Assembly (NCBI GenBank): GCA_018712245.1
Contig: DVHE01000075.1
Location: 1-48,437 of the forward strand
Length of the DNA: 48,437 nucleotides
DNA from: Candidatus Avoscillospira avicola
Lineage (GTDB): Bacteria > Bacillota > Clostridia > Oscillospirales > Oscillospiraceae
Direction of reading: 5' to 3'
Shown here: in pieces, positions 9,001-15,501 of the stretch
Numbering within the stretch: the first letter of the stretch is position 1
Layout: each line of letters begins with the position of its first letter
Program-made: the position numbers and the translations under genes
Notes under the pieces: generated by a model
What the model saw: the letters and a program-made list of their open reading frames with translations, nothing else
The model's database searches: none
What the model was told of the DNA's origin: nothing

Positions 9001-9374
9001 ACCACCCGGCCGTCGGGCAGCGTGAGCGTGGCGTCGGCCTTCTGCTGCACCAGGCTGTCGCCCCGCTTGGAGGGACGCAGATAGTCCGGGCTGCGGCGGA
9101 CGCGGTAAACTTGGCCGCCGTAGGCAAATTCCAGCTCCACCAGAGTGGGGGTCTCCGGCTGGGCGTACTGGGAGCGGAGCATGGAGGCGTCGCGGTTGGT
9201 GCCGCTGGGCTCACCGTAGAGGGCGTAGGTGATGGCATCGAAGAGGGAGGTCTTGCCCGCGCCGGTGTCGCCGGTGATGAGATAGAGCCCCCGGTCTCCC
9301 AACCGGCTCAGCTCCAGCTCCACGCGCCCGGCGTAGGGGCCGAAGGCCGACATGGTGAGTTTCAGTGGCCGCAT
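6081..9374 (-). CDS. sbcC: SbcC, ATPase subunit of the SbcCD nuclease
   Basis: A 1097-residue SMC-like ATPase that works with SbcD to cut hairpins and DNA ends during repair. Walker A GDTGAGKT is at residues 35-42. Long Ala/Gln/Glu-rich coiled coils flank a central zinc hook, CPVC, near residue 550. The C-terminal half carries the ABC signature SLSGGEAFKASLSLAL and Walker B MFVDEGFGSLDE. The length is typical. Its start overlaps the 3' end of sbcD by 13 bp, so the two are translationally coupled. The high-G+C, repetitive coiled-coil region creates many long but false frames on the other strand. Confidence 0.96.
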   Translation of the reverse strand: MRPLKLTMSAFGPYAGRVELELSRLGDRGLYLITGDTGAGKTSLFDAITYALYGEPSGTNRDASMLRSQYAQPETPTLVELEFAYGGQVYRVRRSPDYLRPSKRGDSLVQQKADATLTLPDGRVVTKVREVNSEIIRIIGLDRNQFSQIAMIAQGDFLKLLLADTKSRQEIFREIFHTRFYMAFQERLKQETAQLQRACEAARSSLTQYLHGAVCPAEHPQAAALEQAQAGQLPISEVVPLLEALLHQDTEAETAVKAQMVQVDAALEEIAARLGRAQETARTLSKLQAARQQRPALQAALAEAQSAWEKAQAQAPQVEALTGEIAALEAAMPQYQTLTDKLEALAALTQEAAALKARGAQAAQRRDDQARQLTQWQAEAQQLLPAEATQQQLLGEIREIQARQAALEALAGDLDQARHGAAQLQTAQAAQAQAAQRCREVDDALAQETEALQADNLARTAEAALEAEQAALLRRRDALAARHKAIAAGEDLLRRRDEAQATLEQAQQVYTEAQRQADALGSRYRQLNQAFLDEQAGILAQTLTDGQPCPVCGALHHPAPAQVSRQAPTEAALKEAKAEADAAQQTAAAQSLQAGSWKSALAERERQLLAQLEALSDTPRLDEAAAQLQSCRDEAAAAQAALEQEEAALAARLQARIALEQQIKRREERCKELTAQRKQWEQACSQAALEAQALLGQSQQLRTAITRQLAALLPGCDWEAADAETGAALEDAAETLHRAKAALSEAEQRLARQDALRTQIAQAEQVLPELERQESEARDALAQAEVRAAALRGEIASLQQGLRHPDAMAAEAQRQDLLTARARLTDASQQAQARRDSAAQALAACDAAIGELTRLTEAFDPAEQDALEAQRRDLLAQRKAAADAQQALHTRLAANGAALEGVRQQSDALAQLEQQFSWMRALSLTVNGNLPGKEKVSLETYVQATFFDRILRRANLRLLVMSGGQYELLRRSAAENNRSQSGLELDVMDHYSGKARSVKSLSGGEAFKASLSLALGLSDEIQSAAGGIRLDTMFVDEGFGSLDEVSLQQAVRALQDLAEGNRLVGIISHVAELKTQIDKQVVVTKTRDGGSQVEIVL

Positions 9375-10507
9375 CGCTCCGCCTCCTCCAAGGTCTCCAG
9401 CAGCGCCTGGGCGTAGACGCGCTGGGCGTCGTCCATGGCCGCGCCGTTCTGGGCAGCGTAGAAGGCCTCCAGCAGCTCCAGCGGGGACTGCTGCTCGTCG
9501 GCCTCCCAGTCTTCGCCCAGACCGGCGGCCTGGGTGCGGCGGTTGTCGTAGGTGAGCTTCATCAAATAGGGATAGATCACCTGGAGCTTCCGCACGGCGT
9601 CGGGGATGTCCTCTTCGTCGGTCAGGGTGATGTGGACGTAGCTCTCGGGATAGGCGGTGCCCTGGTAAAAGCCGCGGTACGTCAGGGCTTCGTAGCTGCC
9701 CCGCAGCTCCACCATGTCCCGCAGGGGGCGGAGGGGGAGGGCGCTGACGGACACCTGCCCCTTGGGCCCCAGCTCCACCACTGTCAGGGATTTTTCCTGC
9801 CGCGCCTCAGAGAAGGAGTATTTAAGGGGGGAGCCACAGTAGCGCAGGCTCTCTCGCCCCACGGCCTGGGGGCTGTGGAGGTGGCCCAGGGCCACATAGT
9901 CAAAGGCGTCGAAGAGGGTGCCGTCCACCTGATCGGTGCCGCCCACGGAGAGGTCCTCGCCGTCGCAGGGGGCCGCGCCGGTGACGAACTGGTGGGTCAT
10001 GAGGATATTCCGCTGGGTGGGGTCCACCTCCATGGCGGAAAGCACGGCGGCGAGGGCGTCGTTGTAGGAGTTGATCTCCAGGTCAGGGAAGCAGCGCCGA
10101 ACATGGGCGGGCTTTACAAAGGGCAGGAGATAGAGCTGCACCGGCCCGAAGGCGTCCTGCCGGGTCAGGGGCGTCACCGCGCCGCTGTAGACCGGCGAGA
10201 CGAACACGCCGCTGCGCTCCATCAGCCGCCCGCCGAAGGCCAGGCGCTCCGGGGAATCGTGGTTGCCGCTGATGAGGAAGACCTCGCAGAGCCGGGAAAG
10301 CCGCACCAGGAAGTCGTCCAGCAGCGCCACGGCCTCGGCAGAGGGGACGGCTTTGTCGTAGAGGTCGCCAGCCAGCAGCGCGCCGTCGGGCCGCACCTGG
10401 GCCACCAGCGCGAGAATTTGTTCCAATATATATTGCTGATCCTCCACCATGGAAAAGCCGTTGACCCGCTTTCCCAGGTGGAGGTCGGAGAGGTGGACAA
10501 ATTTCAT
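9362..10507 (-). CDS. sbcD: SbcD, nuclease subunit of the SbcCD complex
   Basis: A 381-residue Mre11-type metallophosphoesterase. All phosphoesterase motifs are present in order: HLSDLHLGK near residue 5, LAGDLYDKAVP, ISGNHDSPERL, MTHQF and LGHLHSPQ. It binds Mn2+ and acts as a 3'-5' exonuclease and hairpin endonuclease with SbcC. The start at 10507 has AAGGAG overlapping the stop of the upstream chromate transporter gene, 12 bp away, which places sbcDC as the distal part of a four-gene transcript. Confidence 0.96.
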   Translation of the reverse strand: MKFVHLSDLHLGKRVNGFSMVEDQQYILEQILALVAQVRPDGALLAGDLYDKAVPSAEAVALLDDFLVRLSRLCEVFLISGNHDSPERLAFGGRLMERSGVFVSPVYSGAVTPLTRQDAFGPVQLYLLPFVKPAHVRRCFPDLEINSYNDALAAVLSAMEVDPTQRNILMTHQFVTGAAPCDGEDLSVGGTDQVDGTLFDAFDYVALGHLHSPQAVGRESLRYCGSPLKYSFSEARQEKSLTVVELGPKGQVSVSALPLRPLRDMVELRGSYEALTYRGFYQGTAYPESYVHITLTDEEDIPDAVRKLQVIYPYLMKLTYDNRRTQAAGLGEDWEADEQQSPLELLEAFYAAQNGAAMDDAQRVYAQALLETLEEAERCGH

Positions 10508-10519
10508 GGAAGAAACTCC

Positions 10520-11086
10520 TTATAGAAAATCCTGAATGAGCCCGATGACCAGACCCAGCAGACCGCAGAGGCTCATCACTGCGATGGGGTTCCACTTGAA
10601 CTTCCGCAGCACGAAGAAGGCGCCCAGGAACAGCGCCGCACCGGACAGAGAGAGGCTGGCCCAGGCCGGGCTGGCGCCGCCGAAGAGGACCGTGAGGAGG
10701 ATGGTCAGGCCGGCACCGGCGATCAGGGCCACCACCGCCGGGCGGAGGCTGCCGAGGATGCGCTGCATGGTGTCCAGCTTCTGGTAGCGCAGGTACAGTT
10801 TGGCCAGCAGCGACACCAAAAAGAGCGCCGGGGTGATGGAGCCCAGGGTGGCGATGATGGCGCCGGGGAGACCTGCCACCCGGATGCCCACGAAGGTGGC
10901 GGCGTTGATGGCGATGGGGCCGGGGGTCATCTCGGCGATGGTGGTGAGGTCGATGAACTCGGCGGTGGTGAGCCAGCTGTGGGTCGTCACCACCTGGGAT
11001 TGAATCAGCGGGATGGCCGCGTAGCCGCCGCCGACGCTGAAGAGTCCCACCTGCAAAAAGCTCAGGAACAGCTGGAGGTAAATCAC
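10520..11086 (-). CDS. Chromate transporter family protein, second half-size subunit
   Basis: A 188-residue membrane protein of the CHR (ChrA) family. It carries the LFSVGGGYAAIPLIQSQ motif near the N-terminus, the EMTPGPIAINAATFVG segment and five to six hydrophobic spans. The start is GTG at 11086, which overlaps the stop of the preceding gene as GTGA and has a GGGGG ribosome site. Full-length ChrA is about 400 residues with two homologous halves; here the halves are separate genes, the known short-chain CHR arrangement. The natural substrate is not determined by sequence; chromate or sulfate-like anion export is the family annotation. Confidence 0.9.
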   Translation of the reverse strand: MIYLQLFLSFLQVGLFSVGGGYAAIPLIQSQVVTTHSWLTTAEFIDLTTIAEMTPGPIAINAATFVGIRVAGLPGAIIATLGSITPALFLVSLLAKLYLRYQKLDTMQRILGSLRPAVVALIAGAGLTILLTVLFGGASPAWASLSLSGAALFLGAFFVLRKFKWNPIAVMSLCGLLGLVIGLIQDFL

Positions 11087-11670
11087 GCTGATGCCCCCTT
11101 TCTGCGGGCCAGCAGGGCCCGAATCACGCCGATCAGGGCCGCCGCCAGGATAATGACAATGACGTTGACCTTGAAAAAGAAGGAAGCGACGAAGGCCACC
11201 ACCATCAGGCAGATGTCCAGCACAGCGCCGCCCTTGATGACAGTTTGACCCAGGTTGCACACCACGTCAAAGATGACAGCGGCGACGCCGGCCTGCATCC
11301 CGCCCAGCACCAGCGCCACATAGCGGTTGGCGGCGAAGAGCTGATAAAAGACGGAGATCACCGAGAGGATGACCATGGGCGGCAGAATGGTGCCCACTAC
11401 GGCGCAGACCATGCCCCAGAAGCCGGCAACCCGCCAGCCCACCAGGATGGCCGCATTGACGGCGATGGCCCCGGGGGAGGACTGGGCGATGGCGGTCATG
11501 TCCAGCATTTCCGCCTCCGTGAGCCAGCCGAAGCCGTCGACAAATTTCTTTTTCATCAGCGTGACGATGACGAAGCCGCCGCCGAAGGTAAAGGCGCTGA
11601 TGTAGAGCATGGAGTAAAAGAGCTGCCAGAGCTGCCGGCCCTTGCCGGTCTGGGTCTGGTGCTTTGCCAT
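11083..11670 (-). CDS. Chromate transporter family protein, first half-size subunit
   Basis: A 195-residue partner of the next gene. The start at 11670 (MAKHQTQTGKGRQLW) has AAGGAGG seven bases upstream, better than an ATG at 11706. The CHR motif FTFGGGFVIVTLMKK near residue 30 and SSPGAIAVNAAILVGW are clear, with about six membrane segments. Short-chain CHR pairs work as a heterodimer whose halves have opposite topology. It is the first gene of a transcript continuing into its partner and sbcDC. Confidence 0.9.
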   Translation of the reverse strand: MAKHQTQTGKGRQLWQLFYSMLYISAFTFGGGFVIVTLMKKKFVDGFGWLTEAEMLDMTAIAQSSPGAIAVNAAILVGWRVAGFWGMVCAVVGTILPPMVILSVISVFYQLFAANRYVALVLGGMQAGVAAVIFDVVCNLGQTVIKGGAVLDICLMVVAFVASFFFKVNVIVIILAAALIGVIRALLARRKGASA

Positions 11671-11717
11671 GGCGATCCCTCCTTGCCGCAGGCTGTATCC
11701 CTGCACAATGTGAGAAT

Positions 11718-11746
11718 ATTATACCGCCGGGGACATCCCGCCGCAA
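11718..11746 (-). promoter_or_regulatory. Sigma-A promoter for chromate transporter-sbcDC
   Basis: Reading leftward, TATAAT (11723-11718) lies 17 bases from a weak -35, TTGCGG (11746-11741). It sits between the rsiV terminator and the first chromate transporter gene. Confidence 0.6.
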
Positions 11747-11751
11747 GCCGG

Positions 11752-11780
11752 AAAAAGCGGGCTGCCGAGGAGCAGCCCGC
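11752..11780 (-). terminator. Terminator after rsiV
   Basis: GCGGGCTGC pairs perfectly with GCAGCCCGC around a 6-base loop, followed on the minus strand by TTTTT. It starts 8 bp past the rsiV stop and closes the O-acetylation/sigma operon. Confidence 0.85.
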
Positions 11781-11787
11781 CGAAGGA

Positions 11788-12660
11788 TTATGGGAGATAC
11801 GCCTCGTAAACGGCGCGGGGGATGGTGAAGCTGGGGCAGCCGTAAGCGCCCGGCGCCACCTGGTATTTGTCGAAGGCGATGACCAGGTCGCCGTTTTCGT
11901 CGAAATAGAAGTTCTGGTCCGGGTCGATGGTGCTGAAATTCCACTCCTCGATCTTCGCGTCCACCCAATAACCGCCGGTGCCGGCCTCGTTTTCCGCCAC
12001 CATCTGCCGCAGAATCTCGGCGCTGATGGCGTCCACATAGGCGTCGTCGGCGAACAGGTCCGAAAGGGTGACGATCTCACCGGTGGACTTGTCAATGTGG
12101 TAATAGCGGTAATAGGTGTTGCTGCTGCCGCTTCCTTGCCAGATTTCCAGACGGAGGGTGAACCACTGATCCGTGTTGGTAATGATCTCGTGGCGCACCT
12201 CCAGAGCAGTGTGCCCCTGGTCGCCCAAGGCGGCGGCGTCCGCTTCGAATTGGGTGATGAGCGTCTCGGTCAGGACTTCCACGTCCTGGTTGATGGCGTT
12301 GACCGATTCCTGCATCACGGCGCTGTCGCTGCCGGTCTCCACTTGGGGAATTTCCACCATGGCGTGGTGGTTGTCGTCCTGGTGGGTGTAGGTGCGGAAT
12401 GTCACCAGCTCCACCAGCTCTCCCAGCACAGGCACGGCGGACAGCGAGTCGGCGGCCTGGGCGCTGAGATTGGGCAGGGCGATCAGCAGCGCCAGACAGG
12501 CGGCCAGAGCCGTGCCGAAGTATTTGAAGATCACCCGCCCTTTTTTGCGCCGCTGGGGCAGGTTTTCCAGGGCCTCTTCCATGCAGGCCTCTGCCCAGTC
12601 CGGGAGCGGAAAGTCCTCTTCCTGGGCCATGCGCTTGAGCTTGTCATCAAATCGTTCCAT
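11788..12660 (-). CDS. rsiV: RsiV-like anti-sigma factor
   Basis: A 290-residue type II membrane protein. The N-terminal cytoplasmic part (residues 1-43) would hold the sigma factor. A membrane helix follows (about 46-64, FKYFGTALAACLALLIALP). The extracytoplasmic part opens with a segment typical of RsiV, VPVLGELVELVTFRTY, and continues as a DUF3298-type domain with HIDKSTGEIVTLSDLF. In Bacillus subtilis RsiV binds lysozyme directly and is then cut by signal peptidase and RasP to free sigma-V; AQAA near residue 70 is a plausible signal peptidase site. The start at 12660 follows the sigma stop by 8 bp. The length matches B. subtilis RsiV (about 285). Lysozyme sensing is inferred from the family. 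Confidence 0.88.
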   Translation of the reverse strand: MERFDDKLKRMAQEEDFPLPDWAEACMEEALENLPQRRKKGRVIFKYFGTALAACLALLIALPNLSAQAADSLSAVPVLGELVELVTFRTYTHQDDNHHAMVEIPQVETGSDSAVMQESVNAINQDVEVLTETLITQFEADAAALGDQGHTALEVRHEIITNTDQWFTLRLEIWQGSGSSNTYYRYYHIDKSTGEIVTLSDLFADDAYVDAISAEILRQMVAENEAGTGGYWVDAKIEEWNFSTIDPDQNFYFDENGDLVIAFDKYQVAPGAYGCPSFTIPRAVYEAYLP

Positions 12661-12668
12661 GGTACCTC

Positions 12669-13142
12669 CTACTCTGCCAGCAAGGTCTTGAGCCGCTGGC
12701 GGGCGCGAAACAATCTTGTTTTGACCGTGGCCTCGGGCACGCCGGTGATCCGGCTGATTTCCCGCACGTCCAAATCCTCGTAGTAAAATAAGACCACCAC
12801 TGCCCGGTAGTCCGCCGGGAGCTGCTGCACCGCCATCCATAGCCCCAGCCGGTCTCCGGTGGTGTCGGAGACGGCTGGCTCGATTTCCTCCAGCGGCACG
12901 GTGCGGCCTCGCCGCCGGAGGATGTCGTAGGCCGCGTTGGATGCGATTTTTAAGAGCCAGGGGCGGAATTTTTCGGCCTCTTTGAGGGTGTGGAGCTTTT
13001 CATAGGCACAGCACAGGGCCTCCTGCATGGCATCTTCCGCGTCGCTGCGGTTGGAAAGCAGGCTGACTGTCACCCGGTAGAGGCTTTTTTCGCACAGACG
13101 TACCTGCTCGCTGAACCATTCCTTGGTGTATTCCGGTTTGAT
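12669..13142 (-). CDS. sigV: ECF RNA polymerase sigma factor, SigV-like, probable AUC start
   Basis: A group IV sigma factor of 157 residues if read from AUC at 13142. Region 2 is seen as LYRVTVSLL...DAEDAMQEALCCAYEKLH with the FRPWLLKIASNAAYDILRR helix. Region 4 is QLPADYRAVVVLFYYEDLDV followed by the helix-turn-helix EISRITGVPEATVKTRLFRA. The first conventional start, GTG at 13073, would remove most of the first region-2 helix and lacks a good ribosome site. A perfect GGAGGG lies six bases before the AUC, and no ATG, GTG or TTG occurs between the in-frame TGA at 13157-13155 and 13073. It is partnered by RsiV immediately downstream and follows the two O-acetylation genes. A sequence error changing ATG to ATC is the main alternative. 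Confidence 0.88.
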   Translation of the reverse strand: MKPEYTKEWFSEQVRLCEKSLYRVTVSLLSNRSDAEDAMQEALCCAYEKLHTLKEAEKFRPWLLKIASNAAYDILRRRGRTVPLEEIEPAVSDTTGDRLGLWMAVQQLPADYRAVVVLFYYEDLDVREISRITGVPEATVKTRLFRARQRLKTLLAE

Positions 13143-13154
13143 GGGTCTCCCTCC

Positions 13155-14015
13155 TCACTGCATGGATTCATAGAGCCACTGGCTCCAGGTGGCATAGGCG
13201 CTGGCGTAGACGTGGGTGCCGTCGCCGGTGAGGTCGGCGTTGAGGGCGCCGGATGCGTCGTCAAACAGGGGATTGACGTCCAGATAGATCACCTGCTGCC
13301 CGTCGGCCAGCGCTTCGATCTGCTGGTTGAGCTGGTTGAGCCGGGGATTATTGTAGATGCTGTCGCTCTGGGAACGGCTGGCGGACACGTGGAGATTGGC
13401 GCCCAGGTAGAGCGTGGCATCCGGCTGGAGCTCCCGAATGTATTCCACCACCTGGCCGTACTGCTGGACGATGGCGTTCATATCATACCCCAGCTCGTTG
13501 ATGCCCAGCATCAGATGAATGCGGTCAAAGGATTTCTCCGTGAGCAGCTCTTCCAGGGTCAGCTTCCCGAGGCCGGGGACGGAGACGGTTTTATCCTGCA
13601 CCGTGAAGACCGACATGCCCACATCCGAGAAGAAGGTGGCGCCGGTCATCCCGCCGTACTCCTGAAGCCCGACGGTACGGGAGTCGCCGATGAAGAGTGT
13701 GGTGGAGAACAGTTCCTCCGCGGTCAGCGGTTCGGTCTCCGGCGGTGCCTGGGCCGCATCATCTTCCGGGTCCGGTTCTTCGGTGAGGTCCGGCGCCGCA
13801 GGCGTATCGGGCACGGAGGGGTCTTCGGGCGTTTCCGGCAGCACCGGCGTTTCCGGCGCCGTTTCGGTTTCCGGCGGCAGGGTGTCTTCCACGGTCACGT
13901 CCGGCGTTGTGCGGGGGCGGGACGCGCCCAGAGCCACCGGCATGGTCGTGAGCAGCGTCACCAGCATCAGACAGGGAAACAGCAAGTGGCGTTTGAGTTT
14001 GTTTCTGCGCTTCAT
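13155..14015 (-). CDS. Secreted SGNH/GDSL hydrolase-like protein, probable O-acetylation partner
   Basis: A 286-residue exported protein. A basic N-terminus and one hydrophobic segment (residues about 10-32) form a signal peptide or anchor. An acidic Pro/Glu-rich linker spans about 35-100. The SGNH domain follows: GDSR with nucleophile Ser112, GINELG as block III, and the DGTH pair Asp265/His268. It sits directly after an MBOAT gene, like PatB or the catalytic domain of OatA, where an SGNH protein moves acetyl groups onto peptidoglycan MurNAc. The start at 14015 has AGGTGAT upstream; a GTG at 14024 is an alternative. It could instead modify another cell-surface glycan. Confidence 0.85.
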   Translation of the reverse strand: MKRRNKLKRHLLFPCLMLVTLLTTMPVALGASRPRTTPDVTVEDTLPPETETAPETPVLPETPEDPSVPDTPAAPDLTEEPDPEDDAAQAPPETEPLTAEELFSTTLFIGDSRTVGLQEYGGMTGATFFSDVGMSVFTVQDKTVSVPGLGKLTLEELLTEKSFDRIHLMLGINELGYDMNAIVQQYGQVVEYIRELQPDATLYLGANLHVSASRSQSDSIYNNPRLNQLNQQIEALADGQQVIYLDVNPLFDDASGALNADLTGDGTHVYASAYATWSQWLYESMQ

Positions 14016-14024
14016 GTTTATCAC

Positions 14025-15401
14025 CTAGAATTGAAAATAGAGGAAGGGATCGCTGAGTCCCCGATAAATACAGTAGAACGAGAAGAGAAACGCGGCTACC
14101 AGGAGCAAGGCCATCCAGGGCCGCCCGGCGTAGCGCTGGTAGACCCGCCGAGGAATCGGCGTGGAGAAGAGGGCGGCCAGCAGGAGCAGCAGACCGTATT
14201 GCCCTAAGTATTTCCATGTATCCTGGGCGAAGGGCCCCCAGAAGTCACCGCCCACGGCGAACAGGCGGCAGAGATACGTGTGCAGGCTGGAGAGGTCCGA
14301 AAGGCCGAACACCAGCCAGGTGAGGGGAATGGCCAGGAGCATATAGAGCCGCCCCAGGAAGGGCACCGCCTCCAGCGGACGCCGGAGCCCCAGCTTTTCC
14401 AGGGCCAGCAGAACGAACAGCACCAGACCCCAGAGGAGGAAATTCCAGTTGGCGCCGTGCCACAGGCCGGTGGTCAGCCAGACGATGAGCAAATTGCGGA
14501 GAGTTTTCCCCATCCCGCACCGGCTGCCGCCCAGGGGGATGTAGAGGTAATCCCGGAACCACTGGCTCAGACTCATGTGCCACCGCCGCCAGAACTCCGT
14601 CATGGAGTGGGCGGTGTAGGGATAGGAGAAGTTGCGGGGCAGCTCGAGGCCCATCATCCAGCCCAGTCCCACCGCCATTCGGGAATAGCCGTAAAAGTCC
14701 AGATACAACTGAAAGCTGTAGGCAGCCAGGGCCATCCAGGCCAGGGGCGTGGAGAGGCTCTCGTAGCCGATGGAGGCCGCGTCCTGCCAGAGCTTGCCCA
14801 CCCGATCGGCCAGCAGCACCTTGAGGCCCAGGCCGATGCAGAACTCCCGGAGGCCCCGGTCCACGTTGGCCAGGGACACCTGGGGGGTTGAAAGCTGCGT
14901 CGCCATGGCGTCGTGGCGCAAAATCGGGCCGGAGGCGGCGTGAGGAAAGAGCAGGAAGAAGGCGCCGCAGCGCACCAGGGAGGTCTCCTGCAGCTGGCCG
15001 CGGTAGGCGTCGATCAGGTAGGCCGCCCCCTGGAAGACAAAGAAGCTCAGCCCCAGGGGCATGGCCGGGGCGACCAAAGTGGCGGGGAGCCCCAGCGCCG
15101 ACAAAAGCGCGTTGACGAAGAAGGCGAAATATTTGTAGAGAAACAGCAGGCCGAAGTCTACGAACAGTCCCAGGGCCAGCAGGCCCCATCGCCCTGCCAC
15201 AAACCAGCCCAGCCCGAAGTGCATCAGTACCAGGAAGAGCAGCAGGAAAAACTGCCACGGGGCTTCCCGGCAGCTCCAGCCGTAAAAGACCAGGCTGCCC
15301 AGGAGAATCCAGACCATGCGGCCCCGCTGGGGGATGAGATAGTAGAGAAGGAAGAACAGGGGCATAAACCCGAATAAAAATGGAATGCTGCTGAAACTCA
15401 T
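14025..15401 (-). CDS. MBOAT family O-acyltransferase (PatA/DltB-like)
   Basis: A 458-residue membrane protein with ten or more hydrophobic spans. It carries the membrane-bound O-acyltransferase core: FWRRWHMSLSQWFRDYLYIP and GLWHGANWNF with the invariant His at residue 315. The N-terminal LIPQRGRMVWILLGSLVFYG is typical of the AlgI/DltB/PatA group. Such proteins pass acetyl from cytoplasmic acetyl-CoA across the membrane to an extracytoplasmic partner, here most likely the SGNH protein encoded 9 bp downstream. The start at 15401 has AGGGGG upstream. It is the first gene behind an ECF-type promoter, in one transcript with sigma and anti-sigma genes. Alginate or teichoic acid acylation cannot be ruled out from sequence alone. 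Confidence 0.9.
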   Translation of the reverse strand: MSFSSIPFLFGFMPLFFLLYYLIPQRGRMVWILLGSLVFYGWSCREAPWQFFLLLFLVLMHFGLGWFVAGRWGLLALGLFVDFGLLFLYKYFAFFVNALLSALGLPATLVAPAMPLGLSFFVFQGAAYLIDAYRGQLQETSLVRCGAFFLLFPHAASGPILRHDAMATQLSTPQVSLANVDRGLREFCIGLGLKVLLADRVGKLWQDAASIGYESLSTPLAWMALAAYSFQLYLDFYGYSRMAVGLGWMMGLELPRNFSYPYTAHSMTEFWRRWHMSLSQWFRDYLYIPLGGSRCGMGKTLRNLLIVWLTTGLWHGANWNFLLWGLVLFVLLALEKLGLRRPLEAVPFLGRLYMLLAIPLTWLVFGLSDLSSLHTYLCRLFAVGGDFWGPFAQDTWKYLGQYGLLLLLAALFSTPIPRRVYQRYAGRPWMALLLVAAFLFSFYCIYRGLSDPFLYFQF

Positions 15402-15445
15402 AAACCCCCTGCGCCTTTCTCATCTCATTTGTCGTTCACAGGTAA

Positions 15446-15472
15446 GACGGGCCGATTGGGGGGAAGGTTTCA
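15446..15472 (-). promoter_or_regulatory. ECF sigma-type promoter upstream of the MBOAT-SGNH-sigV-rsiV operon
   Basis: Reading leftward, TGAAAC (15472-15467) is followed after 17 bases by CGTC (15449-15446), about 45 bases before the MBOAT start codon. TGAAAC with a 16-17 base gap to CGTC is the recognised pattern of the sigma-V/W/X/M group in Bacillus. The position directly ahead of an operon that encodes such a sigma factor suggests positive autoregulation. Confidence 0.7.
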
Positions 15473-15501
15473 GCAGCAATAAAAACTTTTTCTTATTTTG
15501 G

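Noticed and set aside
6445-9416. Several 300-400 codon rightward frames across sbcC
   Set aside because: They mirror the coiled-coil Ala/Gln codons of sbcC; compositions are Ser/Ala/Arg- or Leu/Gly-rich with no motif and no start signals.
12669-14015. SGNH-sigma fusion through UGA readthrough (both are in the same frame)
   Set aside because: A perfect Shine-Dalgarno lies directly after the UGA, and the fusion would put a sigma factor on a secreted protein.
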